Shown here: positions 27,469-36,278 of the stretch, piece by piece
How the letters are laid out: each line of letters begins with the position of its first letter
How positions within the stretch are numbered: position 1 is the first letter of the stretch
NCBI RefSeq assembly: GCF_002197985.1
Contig: NZ_NBYK01000003.1
Span: forward strand, 34,274 to 98,273
From: Halopseudomonas aestusnigri
Lineage (GTDB): Bacteria > Pseudomonadota > Gammaproteobacteria > Pseudomonadales > Pseudomonadaceae
Length of the DNA: 64,000 bases
Direction of reading: 5' to 3'
Notes under the pieces: generated by a model
Databases searched by the model: none
The model's input: the letters and a program-made list of their open reading frames with translations, nothing else
Told to the model about the DNA's origin: nothing
Program-made: the position numbers and the translations under genes

Positions 27469-28629
27469 ATGACCGTACTGACCATGAATGAGCTGGACCT
27501 GAACGGCCAGCGTGTACTGATTCGTGAAGACCTCAACGTGCCGGTCAAGAACGGCAAGGTCGCCAGCGATGCGCGCATTGTTGCCTCGCTGCCCACCATC
27601 AAGCTGGCGCTGGAGAAGGGTGCTGCGGTCATGGTTTGCTCGCATCTGGGCCGTCCGGAAGAGGGCGTGTTCAGCGAAGAGAACAGCCTGGCACCGGTCG
27701 CCGCTTACCTGAGCGAAGCGCTGGGCCGTGAAGTGCCGCTGGTGCGCGACTATCTCGGCGGTGTCGAGGTCAAGCCGGGCGAGCTGGTGCTGCTGGAAAA
27801 CGTCCGCTTCAACAAGGGCGAGAAGAAGAACACCGACGAGCTGGCCCAGCAGTACGCGGCGCTGTGCGATGTGTTCGTGATGGACGCCTTCGGTACCGCC
27901 CACCGCGCCCAGGGTTCGACCCACGGTGTTGCCAAGTTTGCCAAGATCGCCTGCGCCGGTCCGCTGCTGGCCGCCGAGCTGGACGCGCTGGCCAAGGCGC
28001 TGGACAAGCCGGCCCGCCCGATGGTGGCGATTGTTGCCGGCTCCAAGGTTTCGACCAAACTGGATGTGCTCACCGCGCTGTCGGACAAGTGCGACCAGCT
28101 GATCGTTGGCGGCGGCATCGCCAACACCTTCCTCGCGGCCGCCGGTTACAAGGTTGGCAAGTCGCTGTACGAAGCCGACCTCGTTGATACCGCCAAGTCC
28201 ATTGCCGCCAAGGTCAGTGTGCCGCTGCCGGTTGACGTGGTGGTTGCCAAGGAATTTGCCGAGTCCGCCACTGCCACTGTCAAGGCCGTCGCTGACGTGG
28301 CTGACGATGACATGATTCTCGACATCGGCCCGCAGACTGCAGCGCAGTTTGGCGAGATGCTCAAAGCCTCCGGCACCATCCTCTGGAACGGCCCGGTTGG
28401 TGTCTTCGAGTTCGACCAGTTCGGCGAAGGCACCAAGGCGCTGGCGCATGCCATCGCTGCCAGTGAGGGCTTCTCGATCGCCGGTGGTGGTGACACCCTG
28501 GCTGCCATCGACAAGTACGGTGTTGCCGAACAGATTTCCTACATCTCCACCGGTGGTGGCGCCTTCCTCGAGTTCGTCGAGGGCAAGGTACTGCCGGCTG
28601 TCGAGATTCTGGAGCAGCGTGCGCGCTAA
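27469..28629 (+). CDS. pgk: Phosphoglycerate kinase
   Basis: A 386-residue glycolytic enzyme transferring phosphate from 1,3-bisphosphoglycerate to ADP. N-domain [15 protein letters not shown], the [10 protein letters not shown] loop and the C-terminal nucleotide site ([24 protein letters not shown]) are intact. AAGGAG lies 7 nt before the ATG. It is 59 bp after epd and 135 bp before fba, the latter gap holding heptad-repeat element 7. Confidence 0.97.
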   Translation: MTVLTMNELDLNGQRVLIREDLNVPVKNGKVASDARIVASLPTIKLALEKGAAVMVCSHLGRPEEGVFSEENSLAPVAAYLSEALGREVPLVRDYLGGVEVKPGELVLLENVRFNKGEKKNTDELAQQYAALCDVFVMDAFGTAHRAQGSTHGVAKFAKIACAGPLLAAELDALAKALDKPARPMVAIVAGSKVSTKLDVLTALSDKCDQLIVGGGIANTFLAAAGYKVGKSLYEADLVDTAKSIAAKVSVPLPVDVVVAKEFAESATATVKAVADVADDDMILDIGPQTAAQFGEMLKASGTILWNGPVGVFEFDQFGEGTKALAHAIAASEGFSIAGGGDTLAAIDKYGVAEQISYISTGGGAFLEFVEGKVLPAVEILEQRAR

Positions 28630-28633
28630 GCAT

Positions 28634-28736
28634 AGCTGCAAGCCTCAAGCTGCAAGGGGTGACCAGCCTCAGGTCAGGCGGGTAGACTGTCGGGATCGCC
28701 CGGACAGCTTGCCGCTTGGGGCTTGTCGCTTGCCGC
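28634..28736. repeat. Heptad-repeat element 7
   Basis: Left arm 28634-28656 and right arm 28706-28736 consist of CAAGCNN/NNGCTTG 7-bp units. It lies between pgk and fba, starts 5 bp after the pgk stop, and is the last copy I could find in the window. Confidence 0.8.
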
Positions 28737-28764
28737 AACGACTTTTTTAACGGAGAGATTGATT

Positions 28765-29829
28765 ATGGCTCTTATCAGCCTGCGCCAGATGCTCGACCAC
28801 GCCGCCGAATACGGTTACGGCGTGCCCGCTTTCAACGTCAACAACCTGGAGCAGATGCGCGCCATTATGGAAGCGGCCGACAAGACCGATTCCCCGGTGA
28901 TCGTGCAGGCCTCTGCCGGCGCCCGCAAGTACGCTGGTGCGCCCTTCCTGCGTCACCTGATCCTGGCTGCCATCGAGGAGTTTCCGCATATTCCGGTGTG
29001 CATGCACCAGGATCACGGTACCAGCCCGGACGTGTGCCAGCGCTCGATTCAACTGGGCTTCAGCTCGGTGATGATGGACGGCTCGCTGAAGGAAGACGGC
29101 AAGACCCCGGCCGACTACGACTACAACGTCCGCGTGACCCAGCAGACCGTGGCGTTCGCCCACGCCTGCGGTGTGTCCGTGGAAGGCGAGCTGGGTTGCC
29201 TGGGCAGTCTGGAAACCGGCATGGCGGGTGAGGAAGACGGCGTTGGCGCCGAGGGCGTGCTGGATCACAGCCAGCTGCTGACCGACCCGGAAGAAGCCGC
29301 GGCCTTCGTCAAGGCCACTCAGGTTGATGCGCTGGCGATCGCCATCGGCACCAGCCACGGCGCCTACAAGTTCACCAAGCCGCCGACGGGCGATGTGCTG
29401 TCAATCGAGCGCATCAAGGAAATCCACAAGCGCATTCCCAACACCCACCTGGTGATGCACGGCTCCTCCTCGGTTCCGCAGGAGTGGCTGAAGGTGATCA
29501 ACGAGTTCGGCGGCGACATCAAGGAAACCTATGGTGTGCCGGTCGAGGAAATCGTCGAGGGCATCAAGCACGGTGTACGCAAGGTCAACATCGACACCGA
29601 CCTGCGTCTGGCGTCTACTGGTGCCATGCGCCGCATGATGGCCGAGCACCCGAGCGAGTTCGACCCGCGCAAGTTCTTCGCCAAGACCATCGACGCCATG
29701 CGCGACATCTGTATCGCCCGCTACGAAGCCTTTGGCACCGCCGGTAACGCCTCGAAGATCAAGCCGATCTCCCTGGAAGGCATGTTCCAGCGTTACGCCA
29801 GTGGCGAGCTGGAAGCCAAGGTTAACTGA
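28765..29829 (+). CDS. fba: Class II fructose-bisphosphate aldolase
   Basis: A 354-residue zinc-dependent aldolase. Zinc and substrate motifs are visible: [11 protein letters not shown] (about residue 80), [23 protein letters not shown] and [11 protein letters not shown]. Length matches the class IIB form used in Pseudomonas for gluconeogenic flow. The ATG at 28765 follows CGGAGAG; the in-frame upstream ATG at 28723 lies in the repeat element. A rho-independent terminator follows directly. Confidence 0.96.
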   Translation: MALISLRQMLDHAAEYGYGVPAFNVNNLEQMRAIMEAADKTDSPVIVQASAGARKYAGAPFLRHLILAAIEEFPHIPVCMHQDHGTSPDVCQRSIQLGFSSVMMDGSLKEDGKTPADYDYNVRVTQQTVAFAHACGVSVEGELGCLGSLETGMAGEEDGVGAEGVLDHSQLLTDPEEAAAFVKATQVDALAIAIGTSHGAYKFTKPPTGDVLSIERIKEIHKRIPNTHLVMHGSSSVPQEWLKVINEFGGDIKETYGVPVEEIVEGIKHGVRKVNIDTDLRLASTGAMRRMMAEHPSEFDPRKFFAKTIDAMRDICIARYEAFGTAGNASKIKPISLEGMFQRYASGELEAKVN

Positions 29830-29835
29830 GCACTG

Positions 29836-29861
29836 AAGGGGCGGCGCAAGCCGCCCTTTTT
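29836..29861 (+). terminator. Intrinsic terminator after fba
   Basis: GGGCGGC (29839-29845) pairs with GCCGCCC (29850-29856), GCAA loop, followed by five T. It closes the glycolytic gene series 6 bp after the fba stop. Confidence 0.92.
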
Positions 29862-29877
29862 GCAACAGGACAGAGAT

Positions 29878-30162
29878 ATGAGCAATCAGGACGAACAGGA
29901 CGACGAGTCCTTCGCCGAGGCCCGCCTGATAGAAGCGATCGAGAATCAGCTGGCTGCCGGTGAGCCACCTGCTGCGCAGGCGACCATGAACAAGCTGACG
30001 CTGGTCGGTTATGCGCGCGAGGATATTCTCGAGCTGATGGCGCAGGTTCTGGCCCACAGCATCAACCAGATGCTGGAGCAGGACGCTGCCTTTGATACTC
30101 CCGCCTACGAGCAGGCCTTGCGCAATCTGCCGACCCTGCCCGATGGTACTGACGCGAGCTGA
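29878..30162 (+). CDS. Small acidic protein of unknown function
   Basis: A 94-residue, strongly acidic, probably all-helical soluble protein with no signal or membrane segment. The body (LTLVGYAREDILELMAQVLAHSI) looks like a compact helical domain. I do not recognise a named domain, but a small hypothetical gene at this place near fda is present in P. aeruginosa (PA0553/PA0554 region, by memory), so it is likely conserved. ATG 29878 follows AGGA. It lies just behind the fba terminator. Confidence 0.75.
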   Translation: MSNQDEQDDESFAEARLIEAIENQLAAGEPPAAQATMNKLTLVGYAREDILELMAQVLAHSINQMLEQDAAFDTPAYEQALRNLPTLPDGTDAS

Positions 30163-30192
30163 GTGCTCGCACTGCGTAACAGGATAACGACA

Positions 30193-30666
30193 ATGAAATT
30201 GATGACCGTACTGCGGATCGTCTTCCTCTATCTGCTGGCCGTGCTGGTGGCGACCCTGCTGGGCTCGCTGGTCCAGACCCAGTTCAATCTGGCCGCACTG
30301 CAGGCCATGGACGTGCCGGTTGATCTGGCGACCCGTGCGCAGAGCAGTCTGCATGACCTGCTGACCTTTACCCCGATTTTCGTCGTCATGGTTGCGGCGA
30401 CCCTGCTGCTGGCGCTGCCGCTGGCCGAGGCACTGGGGCGCATCTTCAAGCCTTGGCGCTGGCTGCTGTATTTTCTGGGTGGGTTTGTCGGCATCTGGGC
30501 GGCCTTCACCCTGGCAAACACGCTGCTGCCGATGCCGACCTTTATCGCGGCGACTCGCGAAACATCCGGCCTGTTGAGCATGATGGCGGCAGTCGGTCTG
30601 GGCAGTGCGCTGTTCGGCCGTTTGACCAAACCCAAGGCGCGGCGCGGGCTGCGTGTGCTCGGTTAA
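30193..30666 (+). CDS. Small membrane protein of unknown function
   Basis: A 157-residue protein with about four membrane helices (residues about 6-28, 56-75, 89-112, 128-145). It starts at ATG 30193 behind AGGA. No domain recognised. It follows the small acidic protein gene by 30 bp and precedes the aldose dehydrogenase by 19 bp, so the three could be one operon. Confidence 0.75.
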   Translation: MKLMTVLRIVFLYLLAVLVATLLGSLVQTQFNLAALQAMDVPVDLATRAQSSLHDLLTFTPIFVVMVAATLLLALPLAEALGRIFKPWRWLLYFLGGFVGIWAAFTLANTLLPMPTFIAATRETSGLLSMMAAVGLGSALFGRLTKPKARRGLRVLG

Positions 30667-30685
30667 TCCTGCAAGGAGACAGTTA

Positions 30686-31780
30686 ATGAACAGGTTCACT
30701 CTGGTCGGCGCCGCCCTGGCGCTCTGTGCAGGCCCGGTTGCGGCGGCGGGCTATCAGATCGAAACGGTCGCCGAGGGACTGAGCAATCCGTGGTCACTGG
30801 CGTTTCTGCCGGATGGCGGCATGCTGGTCACCGAGCGTGCCGGCCACCTGCGCCTGATTGGCGCTGACGGCACGCTGCGTGCCGAACCGGTAGCCGGTGT
30901 GCCCGAGGCCTTCGTCAACAGTCAGGCGGGTCTGATGGATGTGGCGCTGGCGCCTGATTTCGCTGAATCTGGCGAGCTGTTCCTCAGCTACAGCTGCGGC
31001 ACGCTGGAAGCCAACCATACCTGTCTGGCGGCGGCGACCTTCAATGGTACGGCGCTGGAGAATACCCACGAGATCTTTCGTGTTCAGCCAGCCAAGCGCG
31101 GCAGCGCGCATTATGGTGGTCGCATCGCCTTTCTGCCGGACAATACCCTGCTGCTGACGCTTGGGGACGGCTTTGATTACCGCGAGCAGGCGCAGAACAC
31201 CGGCAATCACCTGGGTAGCATCGTGCGCCTCAATCGTGATGGCTCGGCGCCGGCTGACAATCCCTTTGTGGCGCAGCAGGGTACATTGCCCGAGCTGTAC
31301 AGTATCGGCCACCGCAATGTGCAGGGGATCGTAGTGGACGGCGAAGGTCGCGTGTTCAGCCACGAACACGGCCCGCGCGGCGGTGATGAGCTGAACCTGA
31401 TTCGGGCCGGTCACAACTACGGTTGGCCGAAGATCACCTACGGTGTCGACTACAACGGCTCGCAGATCTCGCCCTACACCGAATTGCCCGGGCTGGAGCA
31501 GCCGCTGACCTACTGGGTACCGTCGATTGCGCCGTCCGGGATGGCGCTGTATCAGGGGGATCTGTTCCCTGAATGGCAGGGCAACCTGCTGATCTCGGCG
31601 CTGGCGGGCAGGGAAGTCCGCCGGGTGGTGCTGGATGGCGATACGGTCAGCGCGCAGGAGTCCCTGTTCACCGAGTTGGGCCAGCGCTTTCGTGATGTGC
31701 GCAGCGGTCCGGACGGTGCTGTCTATCTGCTGACCGACAGCCCCGCTGGCAAGGTGCTGCGGGTAGTGCCGGCCAACTGA
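30686..31780 (+). CDS. PQQ-dependent aldose sugar dehydrogenase (YliI-like)
   Basis: A 364-residue periplasmic enzyme. The signal peptide ends at AAA-GY, and a six-bladed GDH/sorbosone beta-propeller follows (opening VAEGLSNPWSLAFLPDGG; HRNVQGIVVDGEGRVFSHEHGPRGGDELN carries typical PQQ and calcium residues, near residue 215). E. coli YliI oxidises aldoses such as glucose with PQQ. AAGGAG lies 8 nt upstream of the ATG. No pqq genes are in the window, so the cofactor must come from elsewhere or outside. Confidence 0.88.
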   Translation: MNRFTLVGAALALCAGPVAAAGYQIETVAEGLSNPWSLAFLPDGGMLVTERAGHLRLIGADGTLRAEPVAGVPEAFVNSQAGLMDVALAPDFAESGELFLSYSCGTLEANHTCLAAATFNGTALENTHEIFRVQPAKRGSAHYGGRIAFLPDNTLLLTLGDGFDYREQAQNTGNHLGSIVRLNRDGSAPADNPFVAQQGTLPELYSIGHRNVQGIVVDGEGRVFSHEHGPRGGDELNLIRAGHNYGWPKITYGVDYNGSQISPYTELPGLEQPLTYWVPSIAPSGMALYQGDLFPEWQGNLLISALAGREVRRVVLDGDTVSAQESLFTELGQRFRDVRSGPDGAVYLLTDSPAGKVLRVVPAN

Positions 31781-31784
31781 CGCC

Positions 31785-32813
31785 CTAGCGGGTTGCCTGG
31801 CTGTGCTGCCGGTAGGCGCGCGGCGGGCAACCCAGCCAGCGCCGGAAGGTGCGGCTGAAATTGCTGGTGTCCTGATAGCCGAGCCGCTCGGCAATCAGCT
31901 CCACGCTCAAGTCCGTGTGTTCCAGCAGCCAGCAGGCCTGCTCGCTGCGTACCTCATCCAATAGTTGCTGATAACGCACGCCCTCGTTGCCCAGGTGGCG
32001 AATCAGGGTGCGCGCAGTCATATGCTCCTGCGCAGCCATTTGGGCCAGGGTTGGGTAGTGGTACTCGCAACCGAGCAGGCGTTTCTTGATCCTCTCACTC
32101 AGGTCGCCGCCCCGGAGCTGATGCTGCAGTTGGTGTTCGCAGTCGCGCAGAGCCTGACGATGGGCATCCGGATCGGCTCCAAGGCACGCCTGGGCAAACA
32201 ATCCTGCCGGCAGATGGAGGCGCAACGCATCGCTGCCGAATATCCATTTCCCGGCATGGCCGGCCACCTGATCGGCCCAGTCCGGCCGCGGTAGCGGCCA
32301 TTCAAGGGTAACCTCCTGCTGCAGTGGCAAGCCGCTGACCGTTTCCAGCAGTCGCAGCATGCCGGTAGCAAAGTGCCCCAGCAGGTATTCGCGAACCTGC
32401 GACGGGGTCTGCTCTTCATCCAGGCGCAGCACCGGCGGCTCGACCTGTTCGATGACGAAATGGCCCAGATGCTGACGCAGGCTGGAGTAGTGTTCAACCA
32501 CTTCGACGGCGGCCCTGATGGTTGGTGCGGTGACGGCGGCATAGCCACCGGGACCATGGGCCGAGACGTCGGTGTGCATGCCGACCGCGAATCCCAGGCC
32601 GGGATGGCCGGTCAGGGCGATGGCGCTATCAAGCAGTTTGGTCAGGGTTTCCAGACTGAGGAACTGACTGTCCTGCTGGAGGATGTCCCAGTCGACGTCG
32701 CTGGCACTGCGAATGGCGTCGGGGCTGAAGCCGAGGCGGCGCAGCTCGGCATGGACCAGACGGGCGTAGACGGTATGTGCAGCTGGACTCAGCCAGGACT
32801 GATCGGGGGGCAT
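31785..32813 (-). CDS. AraC-family transcriptional regulator
   Basis: A 342-residue regulator with an N-terminal Arabinose_bd-type domain (residues about 15-195) and a C-terminal double helix-turn-helix (about 235-335: MTARTLIRHLGNEG, then VELIAERLGYQDTSNFSRTFRRWLG). I chose ATG 32813 (AAGG 8 nt upstream) over a TTG at 32852. It is divergent from alkB-rubredoxin and is the obvious candidate to control alkane use, though the inducer is not known. It ends 4 bp from the dehydrogenase stop. Confidence 0.87.
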   Translation of the reverse strand: MPPDQSWLSPAAHTVYARLVHAELRRLGFSPDAIRSASDVDWDILQQDSQFLSLETLTKLLDSAIALTGHPGLGFAVGMHTDVSAHGPGGYAAVTAPTIRAAVEVVEHYSSLRQHLGHFVIEQVEPPVLRLDEEQTPSQVREYLLGHFATGMLRLLETVSGLPLQQEVTLEWPLPRPDWADQVAGHAGKWIFGSDALRLHLPAGLFAQACLGADPDAHRQALRDCEHQLQHQLRGGDLSERIKKRLLGCEYHYPTLAQMAAQEHMTARTLIRHLGNEGVRYQQLLDEVRSEQACWLLEHTDLSVELIAERLGYQDTSNFSRTFRRWLGCPPRAYRQHSQATR

Positions 32814-32857
32814 GGTCGGCCTTGCTGTTGTTGTTGGTAGGGTCGCGTCCAATGGCT

Positions 32858-32870
32858 GTCACAATATGAC
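32858..32870. promoter_or_regulatory. Candidate operator between AraC gene and alkB
   Basis: GTCA-CAATA-TGAC is a short perfect dyad in the 198-bp divergent region. AraC proteins usually bind direct repeats, so the link is weak; it could belong to another factor. Confidence 0.3.
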
Positions 32871-33011
32871 GGTTTATTGCCGCTTGCAACGGGTGGCCGT
32901 CGATGACCGCAGGCGCATGATGTGTCGAGGCATTTGCCGGCTGCTGTTGCCTGTGCCGCAATCCATGCCGGTGCCGTATCCCTGAGAACACAACAACAAG
33001 AGGGTAAAAGC

Positions 33012-34217
33012 ATGACGTCTACCGCTTCTGCTCCAAGCGGCCTGGCTGGCTATGTTGATCGCAAGCGCCGGCTCTGGCTGTTTTCCCTGGGCGTGCCGAT
33101 GCTGGCACTCGTTGGGCCGCTGCTTTATGTGCTGGTTTCGCCGCAGGTCATCTGGCTGTGGGTTTCGACCATCTTTGCCTACATTGTCATTCCCGCGCTG
33201 GACGCTGTGCTCGGTGAAGACCTGAGCAATCCGCCGGAAGAGGCGGTACCCGCACTGGAAGCTGACCCCTACTACCGTTACGTAACCTATGCGCTGGTGC
33301 CAATTCTGTGGGTCAGCTTTCTGGTCAATATTATCTTCCTCGGCTACTACGACTTGCCCTGGTACGGCACCCTGGCGGTGATCATTTCAACCGGCGGCAG
33401 TCTGGGGTTCGGCCTTAATCTGGGCCATGAAATGGGTCACAAGAAGACCGAGCTGGAGCGCTGGCTGGCCAAGATCACCCTGGCCCTGGGCTTTTACGGT
33501 CACTTCTTTGTCGAGCACAACCGCGGCCACCACCGTGACGTGGCAACCCCGGAAGATCCTGCGTCATCGCGCATGGGGGAGAGCATCTACCGGTTTGTAT
33601 TCCGCGAGATGCCCGGCGCCTTCTTCCGCGCCTGGGATCTGGAGGCGCAGCGCCTTGAACGCTGCGGCAAGTCGGTCTGGAGTCTGGATAACGAGGTGCT
33701 GCAACCGGCGCTGATCAGCGCGGTGCTGTATGGCGGCCTGATTGCCTGGCTGGGTATCGAGATCCTGCCGGTGATGTTGCTGATTGCCTTCTGGGGCGCG
33801 TTCCAGCTGACGCTCGCCAATTACATCGAGCATTACGGCTTGCTGCGGCGCAAGGAACCAAGTGGGCGTTACGAGCGCTGCCAGCCGCATCATTCATGGA
33901 ACAGCAATCATCTGTTCTCGAACTGGGCGCTGTTCCATTTGCAGCGTCACTCTGATCACCACGCCCATCCGACTCGGCGCTATCAGTCGCTGCGGGACTT
34001 TCCGGATCTGCCGCGGCTGCCAAGCGGCTACTTCGGCATGTATCTGCTGACCTACTTCCCGCCGCTGTGGTTCAAGGTGATGGACAAGCGCCTGCTGGAT
34101 GCAGTCGGCCGTGACCCGTCGCGCATCAACTTTCTGCCGGCCAAGCGCGAGCTGCTGATGCGTCGTTACGGGCTGGTCGATGCGGCAGCGCCGGAGGGTG
34201 GGGAGGTGGCCGCATGA
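33012..34217 (+). CDS. alkB: Alkane 1-monooxygenase
   Basis: A 401-residue integral-membrane diiron enzyme that hydroxylates medium-chain n-alkanes at the end carbon. Four N-terminal helices precede the histidine motifs LGHEMGHKK (about residue 137), EHNRGHHRDVATPED (about 167) and LQRHSDHHAHPTRRYQ (about 309); the AlkB signature NYIEHYGLLR (about 271) is present. It starts at ATG 33012. The stop overlaps the rubredoxin start by 4 nt, so the electron carrier is translationally coupled. The rubredoxin reductase must be encoded elsewhere. Confidence 0.95.
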   Translation: MTSTASAPSGLAGYVDRKRRLWLFSLGVPMLALVGPLLYVLVSPQVIWLWVSTIFAYIVIPALDAVLGEDLSNPPEEAVPALEADPYYRYVTYALVPILWVSFLVNIIFLGYYDLPWYGTLAVIISTGGSLGFGLNLGHEMGHKKTELERWLAKITLALGFYGHFFVEHNRGHHRDVATPEDPASSRMGESIYRFVFREMPGAFFRAWDLEAQRLERCGKSVWSLDNEVLQPALISAVLYGGLIAWLGIEILPVMLLIAFWGAFQLTLANYIEHYGLLRRKEPSGRYERCQPHHSWNSNHLFSNWALFHLQRHSDHHAHPTRRYQSLRDFPDLPRLPSGYFGMYLLTYFPPLWFKVMDKRLLDAVGRDPSRINFLPAKRELLMRRYGLVDAAAPEGGEVAA

Positions 34218-34381
34218 GTCGCTATCAATGCCCCGAGTGTGGCTATGAGTATGACGAGGCGGCGGGTGACCCGCATCAGGGTTATCCGGCCGGCACGCGC
34301 TGGGAGGCGTTGCCGGACAGTTTTACCTGCCCGGATTGTGCCGTGCGTTACAAGGAAGACTTCAAGCCGGTTGAAGAGTGA
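34214..34381 (+). CDS. Rubredoxin, AlkG1-like
   Basis: A 55-residue one-iron protein coupled to alkB by an ATGA overlap. The two Cys pairs are CPECGYEYDE (residues 6-9) and CPDCAVRYKEDF (about 39-42). Compared with electron-transferring AlkG2-type rubredoxins (CPDCG-V-G-K), the second motif has Ala for Gly and one extra residue including Arg, the feature described for AlkG1-type rubredoxins that do not replace AlkG in alkane hydroxylation. Its electron-transfer partner is therefore uncertain. Confidence 0.9.
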   Translation: MSRYQCPECGYEYDEAAGDPHQGYPAGTRWEALPDSFTCPDCAVRYKEDFKPVEE

Positions 34382-34393
34382 TGACGTGGCCGC

Positions 34394-36250
34394 CTACAGC
34401 GGCCATACCCACAGCAGCATGGGAATGCCGATGGCGACTACCAGCAGTTCCATCGGCAGCCCCAGGCGCCAGTAATCGCCAAAGCGGAAGCCGCCGGGGC
34501 CAAGAATCAGAGTGTTGTTCTGATGACCGATCGGTGTCAGGAAGGCGCAGGAGGCGCCGATGGCGACCGCCATCAGAAAGCTGTCCGGATTGACCCCCAG
34601 CTGACTGGCAATGCTCAGTGCAATCGGACACATCACCGCCGCGGTGGCGGCGTTGTTCATGAAGTCGGACAGCGTCATGGTGACCACCAGCATCAACGTC
34701 AGCGCAATGACCGGATTGCCCTGGGCAACATGCTCCAGCAGGGTGCGCGCCAGTACGTCGGCGGCGCCGGTCTCGGCCATCGCCGCCGCCAGCGGCATCA
34801 ACGCGCCGAGCAGAATGATGATGGGCCAGTCGATCGCCTCGTAGATGCGCCGCAGCGGAATCACGCGGGTCAGCATGTAACCCAGTACGCCGGCGGTGAA
34901 TGCCACGGCGGCGGGCAGCACGCCGAACGCGGCGAGTGCCACGGCGGCAATCATGATCGCGACGGCGGTGATCGCTCGGCGACGGTCGGGAATCAGGATG
35001 CTGCGCTGGGCCAGCGGCACGCAACCGTACTCGGCGGCAAAGCCGGCGATGGATTCGGCGTCGCCCTGCATCAGCAGCACGTCGCCGGCTTCGATTTCGG
35101 TCCAGCGCAGGCGGCGAATGGAGCGGTGGCCCTGGCGCGAAATCGCCAGCAGGTTGATGCCGAAGCGGGTGCGCAGGGCAATGTCCGATGCACTGCGCCC
35201 GAGAATCGCGGCGCCGGGCTGGGCGACCAGTTCCTGCAGGGCGATATCGTCGCTGTGGCGGGCGGCCGGTTTTTCCTGCTCCTGCTCGGACGGCGCCGCG
35301 ACTTCGGCGGCGCTGTCCGACTCGGATTCGTCTGCTTCATCCTTGCTGCCCTTGTCCGGCTCGACCGCTTCTTCCAGTTTCAGCCCCAGGCGGGTCAGCG
35401 AGGTGCCCAGCGCGTCGGGATCGGCCTCGATGACCAGTATGTCGCCGGCGTGCAGCCTGCGGCCGGGTTGCGGCGCGATGACGCGAAAATCGTTGCGGAC
35501 CATGCCAACAATCTGGGCGTCGCCGTCGTCCAGCATTTGTTCGACTTCGCGCAGCTGTTTGCCGTCGGCCTTGCTGTCGGCATCAATGTGGACCTCGGTC
35601 AGATAGGTGCCGGTGTCGAAGTTGCTGGCATCCGTCTGCGGGCGGTTCGGCACCAGCCAGCGCCCGGCGATGACCGCAAGCAGCACGCCACCGATGGCGA
35701 CAGCGAGGCCAACCGGCGTGAAGTCGAACATGCCGTAGGCGCCCAGCTCGGTCTGCGCGCGGAAGCCGGAGACGATCAGGTTGGGCGGCGTACCGATCAG
35801 CGTGGTCATGCCGCCAAGAATGGTGCCGAAGGCCAGCGGCATGAGCACCTTGCCGGGCGGGATATTGTTACGACTGGCCAGCTGCAGGGCGATCGGCATC
35901 AGCAGTGCCATGGCGCCCACGTTGTTCATAAAGGCGGAGAGGGTGGCGCCCAGCAGGGTCAGCACGCCGAGGCCGAGCAACATGCCGCCGCGCTGGGGCA
36001 GCGCGCGCTGTGCCAGCGCTTCGACGGCGCCGGTGGTCTGCAGCCCCTTGCTGAGGATCAGTACCGCGGCCACGGTGATGACCGCCGGGTGACCGAAACC
36101 GACAAAGGCCTCGGTGGTCGGTGTCAGGCCGGACACGACGCAGGCCATCAGCGCCGCCAGCGCGACCACATCGTGGCGCCGGCGGCCCCAGAGGAACAGC
36201 CCGACGGTACAGGCGAGGATCAGCAGAATCAGTTGCTGGCTGGCGTCCAT
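34394..36250 (-). CDS. SLC13-family permease with TrkA-C domains
   Basis: A 618-residue transporter of the divalent anion:Na+ symporter/ArsB-like superfamily. Membrane halves at about residues 1-195 and 400-618 (each with an NNVGAMALLMP or NNAATAAVMCP motif typical of SLC13) flank two cytoplasmic RCK-C/TrkA-C domains (about 215-285 and 330-395). An Asp/Glu/Ser-rich linker between them (about 290-325) is longer and more acidic than I would expect. Substrate is unknown (sulfate, dicarboxylate or similar). It stands alone between rubredoxin and dbpA. Confidence 0.87.
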   Translation of the reverse strand: MDASQQLILLILACTVGLFLWGRRRHDVVALAALMACVVSGLTPTTEAFVGFGHPAVITVAAVLILSKGLQTTGAVEALAQRALPQRGGMLLGLGVLTLLGATLSAFMNNVGAMALLMPIALQLASRNNIPPGKVLMPLAFGTILGGMTTLIGTPPNLIVSGFRAQTELGAYGMFDFTPVGLAVAIGGVLLAVIAGRWLVPNRPQTDASNFDTGTYLTEVHIDADSKADGKQLREVEQMLDDGDAQIVGMVRNDFRVIAPQPGRRLHAGDILVIEADPDALGTSLTRLGLKLEEAVEPDKGSKDEADESESDSAAEVAAPSEQEQEKPAARHSDDIALQELVAQPGAAILGRSASDIALRTRFGINLLAISRQGHRSIRRLRWTEIEAGDVLLMQGDAESIAGFAAEYGCVPLAQRSILIPDRRRAITAVAIMIAAVALAAFGVLPAAVAFTAGVLGYMLTRVIPLRRIYEAIDWPIIILLGALMPLAAAMAETGAADVLARTLLEHVAQGNPVIALTLMLVVTMTLSDFMNNAATAAVMCPIALSIASQLGVNPDSFLMAVAIGASCAFLTPIGHQNNTLILGPGGFRFGDYWRLGLPMELLVVAIGIPMLLWVWPL

Positions 36251-36278
36251 GCGTGGGCGGGCCTCTCGGTTTGGTTGT

